Assembly (NCBI RefSeq): GCF_910578895.1
Contig: NZ_CAJTSC010000021.1
Location: 1-55,159 of the forward strand
DNA: 55,159 nt
Source of the DNA: an uncultured Bacteroides sp.
Lineage (GTDB): Bacteria > Bacteroidota > Bacteroidia > Bacteroidales > Bacteroidaceae
Direction of reading: 5' to 3'
Under the pieces are notes generated by a model. That model saw only the letters and a program-made list of their open reading frames with translations. It ran no database searches and was not told where the DNA came from. The position numbers and the translations under genes were made by a program. Of this stretch, positions 26,437-34,146 are shown in pieces (position 1 is the stretch's first letter; every line of letters starts with the position of its first letter).

Positions 26437-29400
26437 ATGGATAAGAAACTGATAGTAATGGCTGTATGCGCTGCGCTTTCGTTGCCGGTTATGGCACAAC
26501 GAAAGGCGAAAGCAAAGCCCGATGCACCGGTGACATGGGCAGAGAGCATTGCAGCGGCAAAGAACCATGCCAATGTAGAGATGCAAAAGACTTGTTTGCC
26601 TGTCACATCCAAAGTGATTAAGGCAAAAACGGCTGCTGTTCCTTTCAGCGCGGATGTAACGGGGCTGGATGAAATCGTATTATATACATGGGGCACGGTA
26701 GACGGTGCTAATGACGACCAGGCTGTATGGGCGAATGCCAAGTTGGTGGCGGCAGACGGCTCTTCCGTGTGGTTGAATGATTTGAAAAATACATTCAAGA
26801 AGACGGGTAGCGGACGTCTCCGTTATAATGAGAATGCGAAAGGACAGACGGTAGTCATGAAAGGAAAGCAATACAAGCGTACCATTATGGCAAATGCCAA
26901 TGCGCAGATTGTAGTTCCTTTGGATAAGAAGTATGTACGTTTCGAAGCGGAAATCGGTTTGGAGAACCGTTCTTCAGCCGGTACGGTTGTTTTCCGTCTG
27001 CAAGGTATTACAGGTGCGGAAGCCGCTGCCGACCTTGTACGTAAGTATCCGCAAGAAGCTACGCTGTTCCTGCCTTTTGCCGGTAGCGACATGAAGGCTT
27101 TGGTCACTACTTACGATGCCGATATTGAAAGACATATAGCTCTTTCCGTAGTGAAACAACTGAAGGATAAGTCCTATTTCAATGCGCAGATAAGCCGGAT
27201 AGATGCCAAGTCCACATTGGACGAAAAAGTTATCGGTTATTTGAATTTGGCACAGGATGCCATGAAAGTATATCAGTTGCAGAACTCTTTGAACTGGCTT
27301 AATATGCGTGCTATCGAAGAAGCCTACAACGATATGGCGGCGACTGCGGGATATGACAAGAATACCAACCAGGCTAAATTGTCCGAGTTGAAGCAACTTG
27401 TAGGTAAGGGCTTTGCCGGAATTTACAAGAACGATGCTGCCGCTATCAATGCTGCCAACAAGGCAGTGAACCTGAAGAAGGAGATCCTGTTCGCCAATCC
27501 GGCATTGGACATTGACAAAATCATAGTAGGCCGTTACAAAATCGGTACTACCGCCCGCCAGGTGACTCCCCGTGCGTTGGGTACGCAAAACAACAACTGG
27601 TCCAACCAGACTTCTGCTGCCCGGGGTGGTTTCGATGCCGAAATAGCAGAGTTATCCAATCTTCGCGGAGATATTAAAACCCGTACAATCTTCAAACCTG
27701 CCAACGGTTCGTCCGTGCCCGATTTGAAGTTGCACTGGGACGCGGAGCGCGTCATGTTCTCTATGGTCGATACGGACAAACGCTGGCAGGTGTTCGAAGT
27801 GAAACTGGACGGTACCGGTCTGAAGGAACTGATTGAAGCTCCCGAAAAGGATTTGGAATTTTTCGATGCCACTTACCTGCCTTCCGGCAAGATTATTGCT
27901 GTTTCCAATATCGGTTACAACGGCGTACCTTGTGTGAATGGTAATGACGAGGTGGGCAATATGTGTCTCTACGACCCGAAAGACGGTTCATTACGTCGTC
28001 TGACGTTCGACCAGGATGCCAACTGGGCTCCCACTGTCATGCACAACGGACGCGTCATGTACACCCGTTGGGAGTACACGGACCTGACGCACTACTTCTC
28101 CCGTTTCGTGATGCACATGAATCCTGACGGAACGGAGCAGAAGTCCCTTTACGGTAGTGGTTCTTATTTCCCGAACAGTACATTCGATGCGAAACCTCTT
28201 CCGGGACATGCTTCGCAGTTTGTAGGAATCGTTTCAGGACATCATGGAGTTACCCGTTCTGGTAGAATGATGATTTATGACCCGTCCAAGAGCCGCAAGT
28301 CGGAGAAGGGAATGGTACAGGAGTTGCCTTTCCGCGACCGTAAAATCGAGCCGATTGTAAAAGACCGTCTGGTGGACGGTGTATGGCCGCAGTTTATCAA
28401 GCCTTATCCTTTGACGGACAAATATTTCCTGGTTACCGCCAAATTGGATGAGAACTCCTTGTGGGGTATTTATCTGATTGACGTGTATGATAACCTTACG
28501 TTGCTTGCCGAATTTGAGGGTGAAGGATTGATTTGCCCGATTCCGGTAAAGAAAACACCGGTTCCACCGGTAATTCCCGACAAGATTGTTCCGGGCAGCA
28601 AGGAAGCTACCGTCTTCATTCAGGATATTTATGAAGGCGAAGGTCTGAAAGGTGTGCCTCGTGGCACGGTGAAATCTTTCCGTGTGTTGTCTTATGAGTA
28701 TGCTTATAACAAGACCCCGTCCGACCATTGGGCACAAGGTGTGCAGAGCGGTTGGGACATCAAGCGGTTGCTGGGTACGGTACCTGTGGAAGAAGACGGT
28801 TCGGCTATCTTTAAGATACCGGCTAATACTCCGATTTCTTTGCAGCCGTTGGATTCGGAAGGACGTGCCATCCAATGGATGCGTAGCTGGCTGACCGGTA
28901 TGCCCGGCGAAACGGTTTCTTGTGTAGGTTGCCATGAAGACCAGAACCAATTGCCCATTCCCAAGCGTGTGAAGGCATCGCAGATTGCTCCGCATGTGAT
29001 TGCTAAGCCGGAAGGCGGCCAGCGTCCTTTCACATTCGACCTTGAAGTGCAACCGGTATTGGATCGCGCTTGTATCGCTTGCCATGACGGTTCCAACAAA
29101 TTGGCGGATTTCAGGGGCGGACGTACGGATAAGTTCTCCGGTTTCGGTGAAAGCTATCTGAACCTGCATCCTTATGTATATCGTCAGGGACCGGAAGCTG
29201 AGATTGAAGTGCTTGACCCCTATGAATATCATGCTTCCGTCAGCCCGCTTATCAAAATGCTGAAGACCGGACATTATGGCGTAGAGCTGACAGATAAGGA
29301 ATGGCAGGCGTTGTACAACTGGATAGACTTCAATGCTCCTTATCATGGCAAGTTCAATGCCAATAAGTTTAAAGGTGTGGAACAAATCTGCCGTCGTACG

Positions 29401-30429
29401 GAACTGACTGAGAAATATGCAGGTTCCGGTGTCGATTGGCAAGCGGAAATCCGTTCGTATGCGCAATATCTGGAAACACAGCCCAAGCAGGCTCCCGTGA
29501 AACCGGAACATAAAGAGCATAAGAATAAAGAAGTAAAAGTAAAAGGATGGCCGTTCGGCAAGGAAGCTGCCCAAGCCATGATTGTGCAGGAAGGTTCTGC
29601 CAAGATGAGCATTGATTTGGCACCGGGTATCAAGATGAATTTTGTCCGTATCCCTGCAGGTTCTTTCGTAATGGGTAGCAATCGTGGCAATTCCGATTAC
29701 TCTCCGGCAAACAAACAGGTGGTGAAGAAGGCTTTCTGGATGGGCGAGATTGAGGTCAGCAACGAGCAGTTCCGCACCATCTTCCCCGAGCATGACAGCC
29801 GTTTCGACAGACAGTTGTGGAAAGACCACGTACATCAGGGCTACCCGGCAAATAAACCGGAGCAGCCGGCTATCCGCGTCAGCTGGGAACAGGCGATGGC
29901 ATTCTGCAAGAAACTGAGCGAGAAGACCGGTAAGAACGTGACGTTGCCCACCGAAGTGCAATGGGAATGGGCTTGCCGTGCCGGTAGCGATGATGCGTTC
30001 TGGTATGGTTCGCTGAATGCGGATTTCGGCAAGTACGAGAACCTGGCGGATAAACAGCTGAACAAGATGGCTGTACGCGGTGTCGACCCCCAACCGATGA
30101 AGCCCAATGACCCTTGGTATAAGTATTACACTTATCAGCCTAAGGAGAATGGAGTGGACGACGGCAACATGCTGCAAGTGAAAGGTGGCGGTTATCAGGC
30201 AAACCCGTTCGGCTTGTACGATATGCAGGGTAATGTGGCGGAATGGACGCGTTCCGATTATTTGCCTTATCCTTACAACGAAAAGAATCAGGGAAGCGGT
30301 ATGGAGAAAGTGGTACGCGGCGGTTCATGGAACGACCATCCCAAAGCAAGTACGGCTTACTACCGTCGTGCCTATCTGCCGTGGCAGAAAGTGTATAACG
30401 TAGGTTTCCGTGTGATTATTGAAGATTGA
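26437..30429 (+). CDS. Hydrazine synthase alpha-like di-haem protein with SUMF1-like domain
   Basis: The 1330-residue secreted protein has a signal peptide to about residue 20 (PVMAQ). Domains by eye: an NPCBM-like beta-sandwich (about 65-200), a helical linker (about 210-350), a TolB/WD-like propeller (about 420-700), an HzsA-like region with haem sites CVGCH (829-833) and CIACH (879-883), a Lys-rich linker (about 1015-1035), and a SUMF1/FGE-like domain (about 1060-1330). The FGE active cysteines are absent: the end reads RGGSWNDHPKASTAYYRR, so it is not a sulfatase-activating enzyme. It probably does redox chemistry outside the cytoplasm, perhaps on a carbohydrate bound through NPCBM. It is the last gene before a terminator. 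Architecture is clear; reaction is unknown. Confidence 0.8.
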   Translation: MDKKLIVMAVCAALSLPVMAQRKAKAKPDAPVTWAESIAAAKNHANVEMQKTCLPVTSKVIKAKTAAVPFSADVTGLDEIVLYTWGTVDGANDDQAVWANAKLVAADGSSVWLNDLKNTFKKTGSGRLRYNENAKGQTVVMKGKQYKRTIMANANAQIVVPLDKKYVRFEAEIGLENRSSAGTVVFRLQGITGAEAAADLVRKYPQEATLFLPFAGSDMKALVTTYDADIERHIALSVVKQLKDKSYFNAQISRIDAKSTLDEKVIGYLNLAQDAMKVYQLQNSLNWLNMRAIEEAYNDMAATAGYDKNTNQAKLSELKQLVGKGFAGIYKNDAAAINAANKAVNLKKEILFANPALDIDKIIVGRYKIGTTARQVTPRALGTQNNNWSNQTSAARGGFDAEIAELSNLRGDIKTRTIFKPANGSSVPDLKLHWDAERVMFSMVDTDKRWQVFEVKLDGTGLKELIEAPEKDLEFFDATYLPSGKIIAVSNIGYNGVPCVNGNDEVGNMCLYDPKDGSLRRLTFDQDANWAPTVMHNGRVMYTRWEYTDLTHYFSRFVMHMNPDGTEQKSLYGSGSYFPNSTFDAKPLPGHASQFVGIVSGHHGVTRSGRMMIYDPSKSRKSEKGMVQELPFRDRKIEPIVKDRLVDGVWPQFIKPYPLTDKYFLVTAKLDENSLWGIYLIDVYDNLTLLAEFEGEGLICPIPVKKTPVPPVIPDKIVPGSKEATVFIQDIYEGEGLKGVPRGTVKSFRVLSYEYAYNKTPSDHWAQGVQSGWDIKRLLGTVPVEEDGSAIFKIPANTPISLQPLDSEGRAIQWMRSWLTGMPGETVSCVGCHEDQNQLPIPKRVKASQIAPHVIAKPEGGQRPFTFDLEVQPVLDRACIACHDGSNKLADFRGGRTDKFSGFGESYLNLHPYVYRQGPEAEIEVLDPYEYHASVSPLIKMLKTGHYGVELTDKEWQALYNWIDFNAPYHGKFNANKFKGVEQICRRTELTEKYAGSGVDWQAEIRSYAQYLETQPKQAPVKPEHKEHKNKEVKVKGWPFGKEAAQAMIVQEGSAKMSIDLAPGIKMNFVRIPAGSFVMGSNRGNSDYSPANKQVVKKAFWMGEIEVSNEQFRTIFPEHDSRFDRQLWKDHVHQGYPANKPEQPAIRVSWEQAMAFCKKLSEKTGKNVTLPTEVQWEWACRAGSDDAFWYGSLNADFGKYENLADKQLNKMAVRGVDPQPMKPNDPWYKYYTYQPKENGVDDGNMLQVKGGGYQANPFGLYDMQGNVAEWTRSDYLPYPYNEKNQGSGMEKVVRGGSWNDHPKASTAYYRRAYLPWQKVYNVGFRVIIED

Positions 30430-30442
30430 TTAGATTGATTGT

Positions 30443-30492
30443 AAACCGGTGCCTGTTTCTTGATAAGAGAAATATGCGCCGGTTTTTCTTTT
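30443..30492 (+). terminator. Terminator after the cytochrome/DhaKL block
   Basis: AAACCGGTGC (30443-30452) pairs with GCGCCGGTTT (30476-30485) with one G-T pair, and TTCTTTT follows. An upstream in-frame start for the next gene would fall inside this hairpin, which supports the later start at 30505. Confidence 0.85.
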
Positions 30493-30504
30493 GTAACAGA
30501 AAAG

Positions 30505-31257
30505 ATGGAGAAGAGAGAAATAGGTTTAGTGGCCGGTCCGTGCAGTGCTGAAAACCGCATGCAGATGTTGGAGACGGCAAGAGGATTACGGAAAACGGGA
30601 GTCGGAACGATACGTGCCGGATTATGGAAGCCCCGTTCGCGTTTTGGAACCTTCGAGGGGGTAGGCGAGGCCGGATTGGCGTGGTTGAGCGAGATACGGC
30701 AGGAATTGGGCATGAAGACCATGACGGAGGTCGCATTGCCATCGCATGTGGAGGCGGTGATGAAAACGGGGGTGGATATGGTGTGGATTGGTGCCCGTAC
30801 CACGGTCAATCCTTTCATGATGACCGAGCTGGCACAAGCATTGCGCGATTGCGACATGCCGGTGTGGGTAAAGAATCCCGTATGTCCGGATGTGGAGCTG
30901 TGGATTGGAGCAGTAGAACGTTTGCAGCATGCCGGAATACGTGACATCCGCGTCATCTATCGCGGGTTTTGCGCAGTCGACCACCAGCCTTATCGCAATG
31001 CCCCGTTATGGGAATGCTCGGAGCGTTTCCGTTCTTATTTCCCCGACCTTCCTTTTTATTGCGACCCGAGCCACATAGCCGGAAAACGCGAATTGTTATC
31101 ATCCGTTTGCAAAAAAGCCTTATCTTTGCATGTCGACGGATTGTTTATAGAGTCTCATTGCCATCCGCAGACGGCTTTGTCCGATTCTGCCCAGCAACTC
31201 ACCCCGGATGCTTTGGCAGGATTATTGGACGAGTTGAATGTTTCAATAAAGGAATAA
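30505..31257 (+). CDS. Short DAHP synthase (type I beta-like), no chorismate mutase domain
   Basis: This 250-residue protein matches 3-deoxy-7-phosphoheptulonate synthase, which joins phosphoenolpyruvate and erythrose 4-phosphate at the entry to the shikimate pathway. Motifs are VAGPCSAEN, RAGLWKPRSRFGTFEG, WIGARTTVNPF, VKNPV, YCDPSHIAGKREL and IESHCHP. Bacteroides usually carry a longer form fused to a chorismate mutase domain; this one ends right after the synthase domain. The start at 30505 avoids the upstream terminator. The CcsBA gene follows after 2 bp, so both are translated together. It may be a specialised paralog or a housekeeping gene that happens to lie here. Confidence 0.85.
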   Translation: MEKREIGLVAGPCSAENRMQMLETARGLRKTGVGTIRAGLWKPRSRFGTFEGVGEAGLAWLSEIRQELGMKTMTEVALPSHVEAVMKTGVDMVWIGARTTVNPFMMTELAQALRDCDMPVWVKNPVCPDVELWIGAVERLQHAGIRDIRVIYRGFCAVDHQPYRNAPLWECSERFRSYFPDLPFYCDPSHIAGKRELLSSVCKKALSLHVDGLFIESHCHPQTALSDSAQQLTPDALAGLLDELNVSIKE

Positions 31258-31259
31258 CT

Positions 31260-33656
31260 ATGAAGATATGCTTTTCCGCCGTAAAGAGGTTGTTTGTATC
31301 CTGGCGGTTCACTTTGATTTTGCTGTCGGTCTATGCGGTCGTGCTGGCTGCCGCTACATTCATAGAGAGTGCCAAAGGGACGCCTGTTGCCAGGCAGTTG
31401 GTCTATAACCAGCCGCTTTTTTATCTGCTTCAGTTGCTCATGGTGTTGCAGTTCTTTGCGGTTGCCGTCCGCATGCGCTTATGGCAACAGCGTAAGTATG
31501 GCGTCGGACTGCTCCATGTGGCATTTATGGTAATCCTTATCGGTGCTTTGGTTACGAATTTGTTTGGTTTCGAAGGTATCGTCCATATCCGTGAGGGAGA
31601 AACCGTCTCATTGCTGCATCAGCAGGGGAAGACGCGTGAACTTCCTTTTTCCATTCGTTTGGACGATTTCAGGCTGGTACGTTATCCGGGTTCACGCAGT
31701 CCGTCCTCTTTTGAGAGCTTCCTGACTATCTCTTCGCAGAACGGTGTACGTTCGGAACACATCTATATGAATAAAGTAATCTATGAGCAGGGATACCGTC
31801 TGTACCAATCTTCTTACGATACTGACGAGCAGGGCACCGTCCTCTCTGTCAATCACGACAATTGGGGAACCGGTATCACCTATGCCGGTTATCTGCTTCT
31901 GCTTGCAGGGATGCTGCTGACCTTGTTTGATTCCCGGTCGCGTTTTGCCGGCTTGGCGCGGCAGTTGAAGAAACAGGTGCCGGTATTGATGTTCGTTTGC
32001 TTTCCCATGTCGCTTTTTGCGCAGGAGAACGCTACCAGACAGTTGCGCGAGAATACCATTCCGGCGGAACATGCCGAGAAATGGGGACGCATGCAAGTGC
32101 AGTGCTCTACAGGCCGTGTCGAGCCGGTAAATACCTATACCTCTAAGTTATTGCGTAAACTTTACCGTAGCGATAGCTTTGAAGGGTTGCGTTCGGAGCA
32201 GGTCATTATCGGTTTTTTGGTAAATCCTTCCTATTGGGGCAATGTGCCATTGATGCGCCAGAGCAATAAGGAGCTGGCACGGAAACTGTTGTTGCCCTCC
32301 GGCAAGTATCTCCGTTTTTTTGATTTGTTCGACGGTGAAGGACGGTATCTCATAGCAGAGGCGGTGGACAGTGCCTATTCGCGTCCGGCGGCGGAGCGCT
32401 CGCGTATGGAGAAAGACTTGCTGAAACTGGATGAAAAGGTTAACATTCTTTATTCGTTGCAGCAAGGCAAGATGTTGTCTCTCTTTCCGCTGCCCGGCGA
32501 CAAGGACGGCAAATGGTATTCGCCCGGCGACGATTTGTCGGCATTTACCGGTAAGGACTCGATGTTTGTCTCAAAGATATTCTATTGGTATACGGAAGAG
32601 GCGGACGGAGCCTTGCAGACACAAGACTGGTCTGCGGCGGATGAAGTATTGTCGATGATGGACGTGTACCAGCAGAAAAGAAGCACGGCGGGACTGCTGA
32701 CCGACAGGCAAGTGTCCTGGGAACTCTTTTACAATCGTGCGAATCTGTTTTTCATGTCATCGGTAGGATACATGAGCATCGGTTTGTTGCTGCTTCTGTT
32801 CTCGGTGTGGCATTTGCTGAAGCGTAGGCGGTGGCTGGGTGCCGTTATCGTGGCATTGACGGTGGCGGTTGTCGCTTTCTTCCTGCTGCACACCTTTGGA
32901 ATAGGCATCCGTTGGTATATTTCGGGACGTGCTCCCTGGGCCAATGCGTACGAGTCCATGATTTATGTGGCGTGGGCAACGGCTTTAGCGGGACTTCTGT
33001 TCGTACGCCGTTCATCCATGACACTGGCTTTGGCGGCATTCTTTGCGGGCATCATACTGTTTGTGGCAAACCTCAACTTCATGGATCCGGAGATTACTCC
33101 TTTGGTGCCGGTGCTGAAGTCCTATTGGCTGATGATTCATGTGGCGGTAATCACGGCAAGCTACGGCTTTTTCGGCATGAGCTTCCTGTTGGGACTGTTG
33201 TCGTTGGGCTTTATGGCGGCAGGAAAGACGGCCACGCTCTTTCAGGCACATATACGCGAGTTGCGCATTATCAATGAGATGTCGCTCCATATCGGATTGT
33301 ATCTGCTTACGGCGGGTATATTCTTGGGTGCCGTCTGGGCAAATGAGTCTTGGGGGCGCTACTGGGGATGGGATCCGAAGGAGACCTGGGCGCTTATCAC
33401 CATGGTTGTTTATGCTTTCGTGTTGCATGCCCGTTTCATTCCGGCATTGTGTTCGGACTACGCGTTTAGCGTAATGTCTGTTTTTGCGTTGTCTTCGGTG
33501 CTGATGACGTATTTCGGGGTGAATTATTACCTCTCCGGTTTGCATTCTTATGGCAGTGGCGAAGCACCGCCGGGGGTATATGTCATCTTTATAATATTCG
33601 GAGCGGCTTTTCTGTTGGCTCTTTATGCCGGAAGCAGGCAGGGAAGACTCAAATAG
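31260..33656 (+). CDS. CcsBA-type cytochrome c synthase (ResB/CcsA fusion)
   Basis: A 798-residue inner-membrane protein that exports haem and attaches it to CxxCH motifs (system II). The start at 31260, 2 bp after the DAHP synthase stop, gives MKICFSAVKR before the first membrane helix. The N-terminal part is ResB/CcsB-like with helices at about 15-35, 52-72, 82-102 and 203-222. A large periplasmic domain spans about 250-495. The C-terminal CcsA part has several helices and the haem-binding WWD signature WGRYWGWDPKETW (698-710), flanked by conserved histidines. It would mature the four haem sites in the two cytochromes encoded upstream, though it may also serve other cytochromes. The operon partner is the DAHP synthase. 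Confidence 0.92.
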   Translation: MKICFSAVKRLFVSWRFTLILLSVYAVVLAAATFIESAKGTPVARQLVYNQPLFYLLQLLMVLQFFAVAVRMRLWQQRKYGVGLLHVAFMVILIGALVTNLFGFEGIVHIREGETVSLLHQQGKTRELPFSIRLDDFRLVRYPGSRSPSSFESFLTISSQNGVRSEHIYMNKVIYEQGYRLYQSSYDTDEQGTVLSVNHDNWGTGITYAGYLLLLAGMLLTLFDSRSRFAGLARQLKKQVPVLMFVCFPMSLFAQENATRQLRENTIPAEHAEKWGRMQVQCSTGRVEPVNTYTSKLLRKLYRSDSFEGLRSEQVIIGFLVNPSYWGNVPLMRQSNKELARKLLLPSGKYLRFFDLFDGEGRYLIAEAVDSAYSRPAAERSRMEKDLLKLDEKVNILYSLQQGKMLSLFPLPGDKDGKWYSPGDDLSAFTGKDSMFVSKIFYWYTEEADGALQTQDWSAADEVLSMMDVYQQKRSTAGLLTDRQVSWELFYNRANLFFMSSVGYMSIGLLLLLFSVWHLLKRRRWLGAVIVALTVAVVAFFLLHTFGIGIRWYISGRAPWANAYESMIYVAWATALAGLLFVRRSSMTLALAAFFAGIILFVANLNFMDPEITPLVPVLKSYWLMIHVAVITASYGFFGMSFLLGLLSLGFMAAGKTATLFQAHIRELRIINEMSLHIGLYLLTAGIFLGAVWANESWGRYWGWDPKETWALITMVVYAFVLHARFIPALCSDYAFSVMSVFALSSVLMTYFGVNYYLSGLHSYGSGEAPPGVYVIFIIFGAAFLLALYAGSRQGRLK

Positions 33657-33676
33657 CAAGCCGGGCTTTGGCTTGC
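33656..33676 (+). other. Small hairpin at the CcsBA stop codon
   Basis: GCAAGCC (33656-33662) pairs with GGCTTGC (33670-33676), beginning at the last base of the stop codon. There is no T-run. It probably stabilises or helps end the transcript together with the longer hairpin at 33712. Confidence 0.5.
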
Positions 33677-33711
33677 ATAGCTTATTGGGGGAGAATTGTT
33701 CTACCCTACGG

Positions 33712-33767
33712 AAGGGTGTCAAAACTCTGGCAGGAAGGATACGACTGCCTGAGCTCTGACACCCTTT
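33712..33767 (+). terminator. Long hairpin, probable terminator after CcsBA
   Basis: AAGGGTGTCA (33712-33721) pairs with TGACACCCTT (33757-33766). Inside, CTCTGGCAG and CTGCCTGAG add a second symmetric stem. The tail is TTAATATA rather than a pure T-run, so termination is likely but not certain. Confidence 0.65.
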
Positions 33768-33785
33768 AATATATAAGTACAGGTT

Positions 33786-34010
33786 GTTCCTGTTAAGTGA
33801 AACAGGTTACTTTTATACAGTGTGGCACTTTGTTCTTGTTAAGTGAACCACAGAGTTCCTGTTAATTGAAACTCTCGGTTCCTGTTAAGTGAAACCCCTT
33901 GCTTTTGTTAAGTGGAACAGACTGTTCTTGTTTGACGTGGCAAAGTGTTCAATACGGGATAACAAAGTGTTCGGTTAAGTGTAACGGAGTGTTTGGTCGG
34001 GTGCGATAAA
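33786..34010. repeat. Degenerate 23-bp tandem repeat array
   Basis: Units based on GTTCCTGTTAAGTGAAAC start at 33786, 33832, 33855, 33878, 33901, 33924 and 33947, then near 33969 and 33991. A worn copy fills the gap at about 33806. The period is 23 bp, dropping to 22 at the end, and the last units are more diverged. The pattern is too short-spaced for CRISPR. It could be an array of protein-binding sites on one DNA face over two turns, or a decaying minisatellite. Confidence 0.8.
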
Positions 34011-34070
34011 ATCAGCTTTGCTCAAAACCTTTTATAAAAAAACGGATTGCTGATGCAATATTTAAAGCAT

Positions 34071-34116
34071 TTGAAATAATATCACAAGACGGATTATGGT
34101 GGAACGCCTACATTTG
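34071..34116 (+). promoter_or_regulatory. GH105 promoter with TTGAAATAATA box
   Basis: A -7 box TACATTTG lies at 34109-34116, 31 bp before the start codon. Upstream, TTGAAATAATA starts 38 bp before the -7 box. The GH95-like gene at 51092 has the same 11-mer at exactly the same distance from its own TATTTTTG box, and also shares CAAG at +15 and ATT at +23 of the box. This is a candidate binding site for HTCS2. Confidence 0.6.
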
Positions 34117-34146
34117 TTCCCGTAATTATCAATTATTAAAGATGCT

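Larger units (their letters stand above)
33657..34146. other. 490-bp noncoding region between CcsBA and GH105
   Basis: The region holds two hairpins (33656-33676 and 33712-33767), a degenerate 23-bp tandem array (33786-34010), and the promoter of the GH105 gene (34071-34116). I see no protein gene in it; the array contains stop codons in all frames I checked. Confidence 0.7.

Noticed and set aside
28234..30177. Long open frame (about 647 codons) antisense to the HzsA-like gene, and similar long antisense frames under other genes.
   Set aside because: They mirror strongly coding genes with clear domains, have no recognisable protein family, and follow from codon bias on the opposite strand.
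26437..30429. Sulfatase-activating enzyme (FGE) role for the SUMF1-like domain.
   Set aside because: The catalytic cysteines are missing and no sulfatase gene occurs in the window.
30460..30504. Earlier start for the DAHP synthase.
   Set aside because: It lies inside the terminator hairpin at 30443-30492, and the family N-terminus fits the ATG at 30505.
30969..31259. Upstream extension of the CcsBA frame by 97 codons.
   Set aside because: It overlaps the DAHP synthase in another frame; the ATG at 31260 gives a normal N-terminus before the first membrane helix.
33786..34010. CRISPR array.
   Set aside because: Period is only 23 bp with about 5-bp spacers, units are degenerate, and no cas gene is present.
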